A DNA stretch of 11,924 bases from Bacteroidales bacterium (lineage in GTDB: Bacteria > Bacteroidota > Bacteroidia > Bacteroidales > Lentimicrobiaceae). The translations under genes were made by a program, and so were the position numbers. The notes below the pieces were generated by a model. It did not search any database. It was not told the DNA's origin and was given only the letters and a program-made list of their open reading frames with translations. Positions 1 through 7,103 of the stretch are shown one piece after another. How positions within the stretch are numbered: position 1 is the stretch's first letter; each line of letters begins with the position of its first letter. The DNA is taken from the NCBI GenBank assembly GCA_022837485.1, contig JALHHH010000073.1, positions 1 to 11,924 of the forward strand, in the 5' to 3' direction.

Positions 1-942
1 GAAGTTGCCAAAGATTACGATTCTAAAATGCTCTTCGGTAATTATTTTCACAAGTATTATTACAACAGTTCTATTGCCGATGGTTATACTTTGCGTTTGA
101 TAAGAGAGGAAATTGAAGGAAGTTTCAAAATCCAGATGCAGGAGGTGATGGAAAAGATTAAAGTATTGAAAGGTGAAATTACCGCCAGAGATATTTACGC
201 TCAACCGAAATTTGCCGAACCGCTTTTAGATTATATCACCAAAGATTTAATTCAGTTCAGAAGAGATCAGCAAGATACTTCTTTAGGGGGAATGGTGGTT
301 TGTGATTCTGCGCCGCAGGCAAAAGAACTCTTCAGATTATTTCAGGAAAAATATGGCGAACAGGAAACAGATGCTACTCTATTGATGGTGGCTGAACCTC
401 CAATGAAATATGGTCACAACGAAGAACCGAAATTAACCGCCGCTTTAATTCTGCACGATGAAAACGATAAAACCATTCGCAAAGATTTAATTGGCGCTTA
501 CAAAAAAGCCAAAGTTGATTTGCTCTTTGTGTACAATATGTTGCTCACTGGTTTTGATGCCAAACGTTTGAAGAAACTGTATTTGGCAAGAGTGATTCAG
601 GATCATAATTTACTGCAGACTTTAACCCGGGTTAACCGTCCTTATAAAAAATACCAATACGGATATGTGGTTGATTTTGCCGATATTTCCAAAGCATTTG
701 ACCGAACCAACAAAATGTATTTTGATGAACTGCAGGATCAGTTAGGCGATGAGATGCAACTATATTCCCATCTTTTTAAATCGGAACAGGAGATTAAAGA
801 AGAATTAAAAGAAATCAAAGAAACCTTATTTCATTACGATACCGAAAACAGAGAATTGTTTTCGCAACAGATTGAACAACTCACGGATAAACAGGAGTTA
901 TTGCGTTTAATAAAAGCATTGCGAACGGCAAAGGAATTAAAA
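1..942 (+). other. hsdR: Type I restriction enzyme R subunit (HsdR), helicase C-terminal part, truncated at both ends
   Basis: HsdR is the ATP-dependent DNA translocase and endonuclease subunit of type I restriction systems. This piece carries the second RecA-like helicase domain: the strand GMVVCDS followed by an AKELFRLF helix (motif IV region), LLTGFDA at residues 172-178 (motif V), and LLQTLTRVNRPY at 195-206 (motif VI, with the arginines that contact ATP). GYVVDF follows at 212-217 and then a charged helical stretch. The N-terminal nuclease domain and first helicase domain lie before the window, and the C-terminal helical domain that contacts HsdS/HsdM is lost at the junction. No hsdM or hsdS is visible. 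Codons are AT-rich, as in Flavobacteriia-type genomes and unlike the rest of the window. The family call is secure; whether it belongs in this genome is not. Confidence 0.88.
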
Positions 943-1749
943 AACATTATTGCCGTTGCTTCGGGCAAGGGCGGTGTGGGTAAATCAACCGTATCTGCCA
1001 ACCTTGCAGTTGCCCTGGGGCGTACGGGTGCCAGGGTCGGACTGGTGGATGCCGACATTTACGGACCGTCGGTACCTCTGATGTTCAACGAAATGAATAC
1101 CAAACCTGCTGCCGTAGAGAAAAACGGCAAGGCTTATGTGATTCCGGTCCGCAAATACGGCATCGACATACTTTCGATCGGATTTTTTGTGGATCCGGCC
1201 AAGGCTCTGGTGTGGCGCGGCCCCATGGCAAGCAATGCACTCACCCAGCTGTTCAGCGAAGCCGACTGGGGTGAACTTGATTACCTGGTAATTGATATGC
1301 CTCCGGGAACCGGGGACATTCACCTTACTATTGTACAGCAGCTGCCGGTAACCGGAGTCTGCATTGTAACTACCCCCCAGGAAGTAGCCCTTGCCGATGC
1401 CCGTAAAGCTATTGGCATGTTTACTCAGGACAGCATCAAAGTTCCCATTCTTGGCCTGATTGAAAACATGGCCTGGTTTACCCCGGCGGAGCTTCCCGAA
1501 AACAAGTATTTCATCTTCGGAAAAGAAGGAGGCAAGCGCCTGGCAGAAGAGCACAACATTCCGCTACTCGGGCAAATTCCGCTGGTACAGGGTATCTGCG
1601 AATCGGGCGATAAGGGCAGCCCCATCGCCCTGGATTTCAGCTCACCGGTATCGGAAGCCTTTGCACGCCTGGCCGAAAATACTGCCCAGCAGATCGCCAT
1701 CCGCAATGCCACACTGGCCCCTACCAAAATTGTGGAAATCACCAAGTAA
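1..1749 (+). CDS. Chimeric ORF: HsdR C-terminal fragment fused in frame to Mrp ATPase domain (5' partial)
   Basis: The frame is open from the first base of the window, so the ATG at 28 is internal and the true start lies upstream. Residue numbers here and below count from that ATG. Residues 1 to about 305 read as the C-terminal half of a type I restriction endonuclease R subunit; residues from about 306 to 573 read as the Mrp/ApbC P-loop ATPase. I know of no natural family with this architecture. Base composition changes at the same place: 22 of 60 bases are G+C at 61-120 and 23 of 60 at 841-900, against 36 of 60 at 961-1020 and 38 of 60 at 1021-1080. The joined protein is probably not a real product; the two halves are best read separately (next entries). 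A genuine recombination that left an uninterrupted frame cannot be excluded from sequence alone. Confidence 0.75.
   Translation, partial: EVAKDYDSKMLFGNYFHKYYYNSSIADGYTLRLIREEIEGSFKIQMQEVMEKIKVLKGEITARDIYAQPKFAEPLLDYITKDLIQFRRDQQDTSLGGMVVCDSAPQAKELFRLFQEKYGEQETDATLLMVAEPPMKYGHNEEPKLTAALILHDENDKTIRKDLIGAYKKAKVDLLFVYNMLLTGFDAKRLKKLYLARVIQDHNLLQTLTRVNRPYKKYQYGYVVDFADISKAFDRTNKMYFDELQDQLGDEMQLYSHLFKSEQEIKEELKEIKETLFHYDTENRELFSQQIEQLTDKQELLRLIKALRTAKELKNIIAVASGKGGVGKSTVSANLAVALGRTGARVGLVDADIYGPSVPLMFNEMNTKPAAVEKNGKAYVIPVRKYGIDILSIGFFVDPAKALVWRGPMASNALTQLFSEADWGELDYLVIDMPPGTGDIHLTIVQQLPVTGVCIVTTPQEVALADARKAIGMFTQDSIKVPILGLIENMAWFTPAELPENKYFIFGKEGGKRLAEEHNIPLLGQIPLVQGICESGDKGSPIALDFSSPVSEAFARLAENTAQQIAIRNATLAPTKIVEITK
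925..963. other. Chimera breakpoint between hsdR-like and mrp-like sequence
   Basis: The residues spanning the join read TAKELKNIIAVASG. TAKELKN fits the helical region of HsdR, while KNIIAVASGKGG is the usual lead-in to the Mrp P-loop, so the bases for LKNII (about 937-951) could belong to either parent. G+C jumps from under 40 percent to about 60 percent within a few tens of bases here. A short shared stretch of this kind is where a short-read assembler, or microhomology-mediated joining, would switch templates. Confidence 0.75.
943..1749 (+). other. mrp: Mrp/ApbC (NBP35 family) Fe-S cluster carrier ATPase, missing its N-terminal domain
   Basis: Mrp-type ATPases carry and transfer Fe-S clusters in the cytoplasm. 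The deviant Walker A SGKGGVGKST sits at residues 312-321, followed by VDADIYGPSVP at 340-350 and the switch II segment VIDMPPGTGD at 421-430. ENMAWFTPAELPENKY at 479 onward occupies the place where many Mrp proteins have ENM...CPxC; this cysteine-free version is what I expect in Bacteroidota. Full-length Mrp is about 350-370 residues and starts with a MIP18/DUF59 domain of about 90 residues; only about 268 residues of Mrp remain, starting just before the P-loop. The stop at 1747-1749 is followed 32 bases later by a NifU-domain gene, a typical partner. The intact gene in the source organism most likely began about 300 bases earlier. Confidence 0.9.
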
Positions 1750-1781
1750 ACAAAAATATCCTTATCCAAAATCACAAAAAA

Positions 1782-2030
1782 ATGTCGAATCACGAAGAAC
1801 TGACCATAAAAGTCAAAAACATCATTGAGCAGATCAGACCTTACCTGCAGGCCGACGGCGGCGATATCAGCTTTGTTGAGCTTACAGAAGACAAAGTCGT
1901 GAACGTAGAACTACAGGGAGCCTGCGGTTCATGTCCGTTCAGCCGTATGACTCTGAAAAACGGCGTGGAAGAAGCAGTTAAGAAAGCACTTCCTGAAATT
2001 AAATCGGTGGAAGCCCTGAACCTGTTCTGA
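1782..2030 (+). CDS. NifU C-terminal-domain protein (Nfu-type Fe-S scaffold/carrier)
   Basis: This 82-residue protein is a stand-alone NifU-like C-terminal domain. Nfu proteins bind a 4Fe-4S cluster between two subunits and pass it to target enzymes in the cytoplasm. The signature CGSC gives C48 and C51 in GACGSCPFS, and the early motif LQADGGD lies at residues 22-28, both as in the family. The length is normal for the short Bacteroidota form, which lacks the A-type domain of E. coli NfuA. The ATG at 1782 follows an A-rich stretch rather than a Shine-Dalgarno sequence, which is normal here. It lies 32 bases after the mrp stop with no terminator between them, so the two were probably co-transcribed, and it is followed by a hairpin terminator. 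Family assignment is secure; the cluster targets cannot be told from sequence. Confidence 0.93.
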   Translation: MSNHEELTIKVKNIIEQIRPYLQADGGDISFVELTEDKVVNVELQGACGSCPFSRMTLKNGVEEAVKKALPEIKSVEALNLF

Positions 2031-2050
2031 TCAGCGTTTAACAAAAATTC

Positions 2051-2104
2051 AAGGCTGTCGTTCGCGAAAAATTCGATTTCCGGAATACAGCCTTTCTTTT
2101 TTTT
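2051..2104 (+). terminator. Rho-independent terminator after the mrp-nfu pair
   Basis: AAGGCTGT (2051-2058) pairs perfectly with ACAGCCTT (2087-2094), and a T-rich tract runs to 2104. The 28-base loop contains the small palindrome TTCGCGAA. On the minus strand the same stem is followed by GAATTTTTGT, so it may also stop transcription arriving from nadE. Confidence 0.8.
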
Positions 2105-2174
2105 ACCGTTGCCGGGATGTAACATCGGCGGAACGATGAGGCACTGCCTGCTTTCAGCGATCAGCCGCGAATTG

Positions 2175-3824
2175 TCACCCCGAATATTTTCCTGTGATGG
2201 GCATGCGCCGGCCCGTGCCAAAGGCCTTGGGTGAAACGCGCAGTATGGGCGGTGTCTGGTAGCGTTTCCATTCGTTTGAACTCACCATTTTCAGCACACG
2301 GGTTACCATGTGAGGGTCAAAACCCATCTCTTCCAGTTCTCTCCGGCCCATGCGCTTTTCGATGTAGTTAAACAGCAGCTTATCAAGCACCGCATAATCG
2401 GGCAGCGAATCGCTATCCATTTGTCCCGGCCGAAGTTCAGCTGAAGGCGGTTTTACGATGGAATTCTCCGGGATAATAACGCGTGAACGATTGATGTGGC
2501 GAGCTAAGCGGTATACGTCGGTTTTGTATACATCACCAAGCACGGCAAGTCCTCCGCACATATCGCCGTAAAGGGTGCCGTAACCAACGGCGGCTTCGCT
2601 TTTATTGCTGGTATTTAGTAGGATATAACCAAATTTGTTGGCCAGAGCCATAAGAATAACAGCCCGGATCCGCGCCTGCATGTTTTCTTCGGTCAGTCCC
2701 GACGGCAGATCCCCGAAAAACGGCTGCATGGTTTGCTGCAGGGAGTGGAAGGATTCCGAAATTTTTATAATCTCATGGGGGCAACCCAGGTTGAGAGCCA
2801 GTTGTCTGGCATCATCGATGGAGTGATCGCTCGAAAACTCCGAAGGCAGCAGAATGCCGTGCACGTTCTCAGCTCCCAGGGCTTCGGCAGCCAGTGCAAT
2901 GGTAACGGCTGAGTCAATCCCTCCGGAAAGGCCGAGGATGGCCTTGCGGAATCCCATTTTACTGAAATAATCACGGATGCCCAGCACCAGCGCATCGTGA
3001 ATCAGGGAGATATCCCGGTTTTCGTCATCAACTGCAACCCCGGGAGCAGCGGAAGCATCGTACCAGGCAGCATCCGTTTCTATTACCTTAAGTCCTTCGC
3101 TGAAAAACGGAAGGGCTTCGCGCACATTACCGCCGCTGTCGCATGCCATCGAACCCCCGTCGAAAATAAGCTCCGTGTGAGCGCCTGTATGGTTCACATA
3201 TATTATTGGTATCCGGTATTTCAGGGCATTATCCCTGAGTACCTGACGACGGATGAGCGCCTGATTGTAATGAAAGGGAGACGCTGCTATGTTGATGATG
3301 AGCTGTGGCTGATGTGCTATGGCTTCATCCATAGGATATCGCTGATAAAGCGGAACTTCGCTGGTATTCCAGATGTCCTCGCAAATAGTCACTGCCACCC
3401 GGGTGCCACCGATTCCGGCGATGGAAAAACCGGTAGCAGGTTCAAAATACCGGTACTCGTCGAAAACATCGTAATTCGGCAATAAACTTTTGTGTACCAG
3501 CTGTTTTACCTGCCCGTCACCCAGTATCCATGCCGAATTGAAGAGTGGCTTTCCCTTGCCGGTCTTATTGCGTGAAGGCCCTCCAACTATAGCAGTAATT
3601 CCCCTGCACTCCGCAGCAATCTGCTGCATGTGCATTTCCGTTTGCACGATAAAATCATCAAACTCAAGAAAGTCACCGGCAGGATATCCGGTGAGAGCCA
3701 GTTCGGCAAACACCACAAGATCTGCTCCCTGTTTGTGCGCAGATGCAATTGCCCCGGTGATTTTTCGGGTATTCCCTTCAAAATCTCCGATCGTGTAATT
3801 CAACTGTGCCAGCGCTATTTTCAT
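2175..3824 (-). CDS. nadE: Glutamine-dependent NAD+ synthetase
   Basis: NadE catalyses the last step of NAD+ synthesis: ATP-dependent amidation of deamido-NAD+, using ammonia released from glutamine. The 549 residues fit the two-domain glutamine-dependent type. The N-terminal nitrilase-like glutaminase domain (about 1-260) has the full catalytic triad: E41 in FAELALTGYP, K112 in HKSLLPNYDVFDE and C148 in TICEDIW. The C-terminal synthetase domain has the PP-loop LSGGIDS at 299-305, TSNKSE at 405-410 and GYGTLYGD at 414-421. The start at 3824 is right because the next residues, KIALAQLNYTIGD, are the usual N-terminus. The nearest upstream match to a Bacteroidota -7 box is imperfect (TGTATTTG, 3856-3863 on the minus strand), so it may be transcribed from there or read through from the barrel gene 126 bases upstream. 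Confidence 0.97.
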   Translation of the reverse strand: MKIALAQLNYTIGDFEGNTRKITGAIASAHKQGADLVVFAELALTGYPAGDFLEFDDFIVQTEMHMQQIAAECRGITAIVGGPSRNKTGKGKPLFNSAWILGDGQVKQLVHKSLLPNYDVFDEYRYFEPATGFSIAGIGGTRVAVTICEDIWNTSEVPLYQRYPMDEAIAHQPQLIINIAASPFHYNQALIRRQVLRDNALKYRIPIIYVNHTGAHTELIFDGGSMACDSGGNVREALPFFSEGLKVIETDAAWYDASAAPGVAVDDENRDISLIHDALVLGIRDYFSKMGFRKAILGLSGGIDSAVTIALAAEALGAENVHGILLPSEFSSDHSIDDARQLALNLGCPHEIIKISESFHSLQQTMQPFFGDLPSGLTEENMQARIRAVILMALANKFGYILLNTSNKSEAAVGYGTLYGDMCGGLAVLGDVYKTDVYRLARHINRSRVIIPENSIVKPPSAELRPGQMDSDSLPDYAVLDKLLFNYIEKRMGRRELEEMGFDPHMVTRVLKMVSSNEWKRYQTPPILRVSPKAFGTGRRMPITGKYSG

Positions 3825-3950
3825 AAGAAGGAATTTAAAAGAACAAGCTTAATTGCAAATACACTTCAGAGCAGCACATCCCACCGGAGAATAAGGCCTG
3901 AAGCAACCGCGGGGGGGGTAAGCACAACGATGGCAATCCCGCAAGGGCTG

Positions 3951-4649
3951 TCAGAAAACAATCCCGACGGAAAGCTCCAGCATATTGGGAATGGCCTTGT
4001 GCTTGATGGAATTATCGAGAGCATTTTTACCTTTCAGAACATCGCTGAGACCGTTTACAAAGTTGATCCCTGCCACAAGGGCTGTGGAATTATCGATGGG
4101 ATACTCAATACCGGCACCAACCACCATAGAAATCCGGAAAAGGTTGGTTTCGCTGTCGATACCGTGCCAGTCGGTTTTGCTGGTGAAAATCGGCTTTGCG
4201 TTGGAAGTAAAGGAGTCCTTTCCTTTCGAAGCGATACGTACCCCCGGTTGTAGACCTAACTGCCCGAAGAAACGGAAATCTCCGATATCGTTGGTTTTCA
4301 TCTTCACCAATACCGGAATTTCAATGTATTTCAGGCGGTATTTCCTGGTCATTATTCCGTCCTGAAATGCCTGAACATCGGGGTATGATAATTTTGCATT
4401 GATGAAATTGACGTTGAACCCGGATGCAATCGCGTAATTTTCAGCAAAATAAAAATCCGCTGTAAGCCCCCATCCAATACCCGGGACAATCCCTTCCGAA
4501 TTATAGTCATCGGTGTCAACCCTGAACCAGCCGAAGTTGGGAGAAACTCTGGCACCCATTACAACAGATTTATACTGAGCATAAACTGACGGCGCACCGG
4601 CGAAGAAGCAAAGCAGTGCGATCAAAATGATTTGACGATACCTTTTCAT
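3951..4649 (-). CDS. PorT-like outer-membrane beta-barrel protein
   Basis: This 232-residue protein has a signal peptide with a charged start (MKRYR), a hydrophobic core and a likely cut after VYA at residue 24. The mature part alternates polar and hydrophobic residues in short strands and ends in VGIVF, with a terminal phenylalanine as in outer-membrane barrels. The segment KYRLKYIEIPVLVKMKT followed by FRFFGQLGL is characteristic of the PorT-type family (outer-membrane beta-barrel family 2). The name is a fold-family label: PorT proper belongs to the type IX secretion system, but many relatives have no known role, and nothing here shows this one is a secretion component. It is divergent from a second barrel gene 127 bases away and lies upstream of nadE on the same strand. 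A perfect TAnnTTTG box precedes it. Confidence 0.85.
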   Translation of the reverse strand: MKRYRQIILIALLCFFAGAPSVYAQYKSVVMGARVSPNFGWFRVDTDDYNSEGIVPGIGWGLTADFYFAENYAIASGFNVNFINAKLSYPDVQAFQDGIMTRKYRLKYIEIPVLVKMKTNDIGDFRFFGQLGLQPGVRIASKGKDSFTSNAKPIFTSKTDWHGIDSETNLFRISMVVGAGIEYPIDNSTALVAGINFVNGLSDVLKGKNALDNSIKHKAIPNMLELSVGIVF

Positions 4650-4674
4650 TTCGGTAATGATTTAGTGTTTCCCG

Positions 4675-4682
4675 CAAAAATA
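4675..4682 (-). promoter_or_regulatory. -7 promoter box (TATTTTTG) for the minus-strand PorT-like gene
   Basis: On the minus strand this is a perfect TAnnTTTG, the -7 box of Bacteroidota housekeeping promoters, ending 25 bases before the start codon. No TTG sits at the usual 19-21 base spacing upstream, so only the -7 part is supported. Confidence 0.55.
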
Positions 4683-4776
4683 CAAAGCTTTGACACAATA
4701 AGCACCGCTTTGGCAAGTTAATTGTATGTGACAAATTCCATTGATCATATCTATTACTTTAAAATAACAAGGAACC

Positions 4777-5391
4777 ATGAAAAGGCATAAACACAGCATT
4801 ACCATGAGCGTTGCGCTGTTCCTGATATTTTTCTCCACCGCTGCAATGGCTCAGGCCATTCCGGGGTTAACCTTTGGACCCAAGGCCGGCGCCGCGTTTT
4901 CAACCTTCAGAAGCAGTCAGGAACAGATTGAGAATGAAATCCGCAACTCCCTGCATTTTGGCGTATTTGCCAGGCTGGGAAACAAGGTATATTTGCAGCC
5001 GGAGCTGAATTTCATGAACCGCGTAGGCGAATTATCCTATTCCGGACCCGAGGGTGGCAGTAAATCCATCCACATAAAAACGATTGACGTGCCCGTATTG
5101 CTTGGCGCCCGAATCCTTGAAGCCGGCATTATGAATGTGCGTATCTTTACCGGACCCTCGGCATCCATAGCGGTAAACAAGGAAGTTACTGCCGCAAACT
5201 GGAGCGGGGCCGTTAATGAAGACGACATCCGGACTGCAAACTGGGCAATACAGGCCGGAGCCGGAATTGATTTTCTGGTTTTCACCCTTGACCTGCGGTA
5301 CGAAGCCGGCATGAGCAACTTCAGCCAGAAGGATGAAATATCGTTGAAAAACAACATGTTCCTGATAAGCCTGGGTTGGAAAATTCTCTGA
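4777..5391 (+). CDS. Second PorT-like outer-membrane beta-barrel protein
   Basis: This 204-residue protein starts with a basic n-region (MKRHKH), a hydrophobic core and a likely cut after AMA at residue 25. The mature part opens with GLTFGPKAGAAFSTF, a typical first strand of the PorT-like barrel family, and continues with HFGVFARLG, VYLQPELNF, IDVPVLLGAR and RIFTGPSASIA. It ends with FLISLGWKIL, an aromatic-rich last strand. It shares order and motifs with its divergent neighbour at 3951-4649 (the IEIPVLVK and IDVPVLLG segments correspond), so the two are distant paralogues rather than a recent duplication. M10 is a possible later start, but the upstream residues make a proper signal peptide. 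A strong terminator follows directly, so it is probably monocistronic. No good promoter box could be placed upstream. Function is unknown beyond its location in the outer membrane. Confidence 0.85.
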   Translation: MKRHKHSITMSVALFLIFFSTAAMAQAIPGLTFGPKAGAAFSTFRSSQEQIENEIRNSLHFGVFARLGNKVYLQPELNFMNRVGELSYSGPEGGSKSIHIKTIDVPVLLGARILEAGIMNVRIFTGPSASIAVNKEVTAANWSGAVNEDDIRTANWAIQAGAGIDFLVFTLDLRYEAGMSNFSQKDEISLKNNMFLISLGWKIL

Positions 5392-5415
5392 CAATTTTGT
5401 GCATTGTACAATATG

Positions 5416-5456
5416 AAAACCCCTGTGCAGGCATATCGGGGGTTTTTTGTTTTTTT
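5416..5456 (+). terminator. Rho-independent terminator after the second barrel gene
   Basis: AAAACCCC (5416-5423) pairs with GGGGTTTT (5439-5446) over a 15-base loop, and the T-run TTTTTTGTTTTTTT extends to 5456. It starts 25 bases after the stop codon. The A-rich left arm makes it usable on the opposite strand too, but no gene arrives from that side. Confidence 0.88.
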
Positions 5457-5644
5457 GCAGAATAAAACTTTGAACTTTACTCAGCTGTCGGAAATCTGCA
5501 ATCTATTATACGCTTCCGGCGTAAAGGTCTGCAACTGCAGGAGATGACGGGCATTTTTCACAGGGAAACGATTCCAGGAGACAGCAGAACCGGATTATAC
5601 AGAAATATTAAAGGCACGAACGTCAACCAATAATTGAAGGCCAC

Positions 5645-6670
5645 ATGATAAGATCAGCGTTTAAGATCGCGTTTGCACTTGTTGCACTATTTATGGCATC
5701 CTGCACCGGGAGTACCGAAAAGCGCAGCGGGCCGGTAACGTCAGCGGGCGGTGAACAGGCCGCTGCTAAAGCTGCGGAACAGGGAATCAGACGGTATGAA
5801 CGTTTGCTGTTTGAAGAAACGGGCGAAGATCTGGCTGAAAAGCTCAAAAAAGAGGCGCATTTGTACGAGGTATTCCTGGGCGACGGCGATATAGGTGAAA
5901 ACGGTCTCCGCCAGCTCAGAGAGTTTATTGCCGCTCAGAACAACAGAGAAGCGTATGATGCGGTGATGAAGGCATATCCCGACCTGACGTCTCTGGAGAA
6001 GGATCTGAAATCGATGTTCGATCTTTTTGAAGCATCGTTCCCGGACCGTAAGCGCCCGCAGGTATATACCTACGTTTCGGGGTACGATTTTACAATGCCG
6101 GTGCGTTATGCCGATTCGGTGATGATCATTGCCATTGATATGTTTCTGGGACAGGGATATGAGATGTACAACAAACTGGGTATTCCGCTCTACATTTCGC
6201 AGCGGTTCACTCCCGATCACATTCTGCCGGCTTCTACCCGTGAAATTTCACTAAGCATAATACCGGAAAAGGAAGGAGCCTATACTCTTCTGGATGCCAT
6301 GATTGAGCAGGGCAAGACGCTCTATTTTGCCGATGCGATGACCCCGGGCATCAGCGACTATATTAAAATCGGCTTCAGTCCGGAGCAACTGCAGTGGTGC
6401 AAAAAAAACGAAAGCAACATCTGGCAGTTTGTGATTGAAAACGAATTGCTTTACAAAACCGATTCACGGGCTATGAGTATGTTTATGGTCGACGGGCCGT
6501 TTACCTCCTCTTTCTCGCAGGAGTCACCCTCCCGCACCGGCGCCTGGCTTGGCTGGCAGATCGTAAGGGCGTATATGCAGAAAAACAAAGCGGGTCTTGC
6601 GGCCTTGCTCAACAACCTGGATGCTCAGGAGATACTCGAAAAATCGGGGTATAAGCCCAGGCGGAGCTGA
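5645..6670 (+). CDS. gldB: GldB-like gliding-motility-related lipoprotein
   Basis: The 341-residue protein has a lipoprotein signal: MIRSAFK, a hydrophobic stretch and MASC with the acylated cysteine at C20. The following residue is threonine, not aspartate. The body resembles GldB. YTYVSGYDF (141-149) is followed by a run reading YADSVMIIAIDMFLG, then IPLYISQRF, and later EIWQFVIENELLYKTDS-like and WLGWQIVRAYM segments, all in the family's order. GldB is an essential lipoprotein of gliding flavobacteria, where Gld proteins work with the type IX secretion system. Homologues also occur in non-gliding Bacteroidota, where the role is unknown, so motility should not be inferred here. The 190 bases upstream, after the terminator at 5456, hold no other gene and no perfect promoter box (AAACTTTG near 5465 is closest). 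Family confidence is good; the symbol is by homology only. Confidence 0.82.
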   Translation: MIRSAFKIAFALVALFMASCTGSTEKRSGPVTSAGGEQAAAKAAEQGIRRYERLLFEETGEDLAEKLKKEAHLYEVFLGDGDIGENGLRQLREFIAAQNNREAYDAVMKAYPDLTSLEKDLKSMFDLFEASFPDRKRPQVYTYVSGYDFTMPVRYADSVMIIAIDMFLGQGYEMYNKLGIPLYISQRFTPDHILPASTREISLSIIPEKEGAYTLLDAMIEQGKTLYFADAMTPGISDYIKIGFSPEQLQWCKKNESNIWQFVIENELLYKTDSRAMSMFMVDGPFTSSFSQESPSRTGAWLGWQIVRAYMQKNKAGLAALLNNLDAQEILEKSGYKPRRS

Positions 6671-6883
6671 TCAGAAGTGATGATCGCGGAGCTGCATCCG
6701 AAGATGGGCCTTGCGCAAGACCTCCATACGGGCTTCGGGCGATAAAATGGCCCAGTTTGCTATTTCATCCAGCATACGGAAACACCCTACACACATCCCG
6801 TTATCGTCAAGACGGCACACCCTCTTGCAGGGCGACGATGGATTTTTCTGGGGATTACCGGTTTCCATAAAAGGCTGAATCAT
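6671..6883 (-). CDS. DUF1289 small cysteine-rich protein
   Basis: This 70-residue protein has the DUF1289 pattern: C19 and C23 in SPCKRVC, C31 and C34 in MCVGC, then a helical stretch with a conserved tryptophan (W44) and LSPEAR. The four cysteines suggest bound metal, probably zinc or an Fe-S cluster, but the function of the family is not established. The start at 6883 gives a 14-residue tail before the domain; M6 (METG) is an equally possible start. It is convergent with the GldB-like gene: its stop codon begins on the base after that gene's stop, and both are read from the palindrome TGATCA. No promoter box of the TAnnTTTG type is visible upstream on the minus strand. Confidence 0.8.
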   Translation of the reverse strand: MIQPFMETGNPQKNPSSPCKRVCRLDDNGMCVGCFRMLDEIANWAILSPEARMEVLRKAHLRMQLRDHHF

Positions 6884-7022
6884 TTACCAATAAACCTGTC
6901 ACCGGGCGATTTGTTCATCATTCCGCACAGCTTCTTTCTGCAACAGGCACCGGCCGGTTCGGGACTTAAAAACGGCAAAAAAGATAATTCCTGCCGCATG
7001 CGATTTCCGGACAAAATTCGTT

Positions 7023-7030
7023 TATATTTG
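7023..7030 (+). promoter_or_regulatory. -7 promoter box (TATATTTG) upstream of comM
   Basis: This is a perfect TAnnTTTG, 114 bases before the comM start, with no TTG at the expected -33 spacing. If used, it gives a leader of about 105-110 bases. The rest of the 6884-7144 gap holds no convincing gene. Confidence 0.5.
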
Positions 7031-7047
7031 CGATACATCCAGCACAA

Positions 7048-7103
7048 TTTACCGGGAAGGGCAATCCTGTTGCCAGCTCACCAAAATTTCCGAATCCGGT
7101 AAA
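7048..7103 (+). repeat. Nested inverted repeats in the comM leader
   Basis: TTTACCGG (7048-7055) pairs with CCGGTAAA (7096-7103). Inside the 40-base loop, GGCAA (7060-7064) pairs with TTGCC (7070-7074) over a 5-base loop. Two near-direct repeats overlap its right arm: AAAATTTCCGAAT (7083-7095) and AAAATTCCGAAT (7101-7112). No T-run follows, so it is not a simple terminator. It lies wholly between the predicted promoter and the comM start. Confidence 0.4.

Noticed and set aside
1..942. An active restriction-modification locus
   Set aside because: Only a truncated HsdR piece is present, fused to another gene; no hsdM or hsdS is visible and composition suggests the piece may not belong to this genome.
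985..1554. 189-codon minus-strand ORF inside the Mrp region
   Set aside because: It is a shadow of the Mrp ATPase frame; all the conserved motifs are on the plus strand.
2997..3485. 162-codon plus-strand ORF inside nadE
   Set aside because: It is entirely antisense to the conserved glutaminase domain of nadE and shows no family motif.
3911..3918. Run of eight G residues between the barrel gene and nadE, considered as a phase-variation tract
   Set aside because: It lies downstream of the barrel stop and well upstream of nadE, not in a coding frame or between promoter elements, and one short homopolymer is weak evidence.
3630..4253. 207-codon plus-strand ORF across the nadE start and the barrel gene
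   Set aside because: It is antisense to two well-supported genes, crosses their intergenic gap, and its translation has no recognisable domain and poor residue composition.
4683..4776. Search for a promoter for the plus-strand barrel gene
   Set aside because: The best candidate, TTACTTTA just before the start, misses the -7 consensus at two positions, so no promoter was called.
5741..6220. 159-codon minus-strand ORF inside the GldB-like gene
   Set aside because: It is antisense to a recognisable lipoprotein family member and has no motif of its own.
6911..7102. 63-codon plus-strand ORF between DUF1289 and comM
   Set aside because: It has no recognisable motif and runs through the comM promoter box and leader hairpins; non-coding sequence is more likely.
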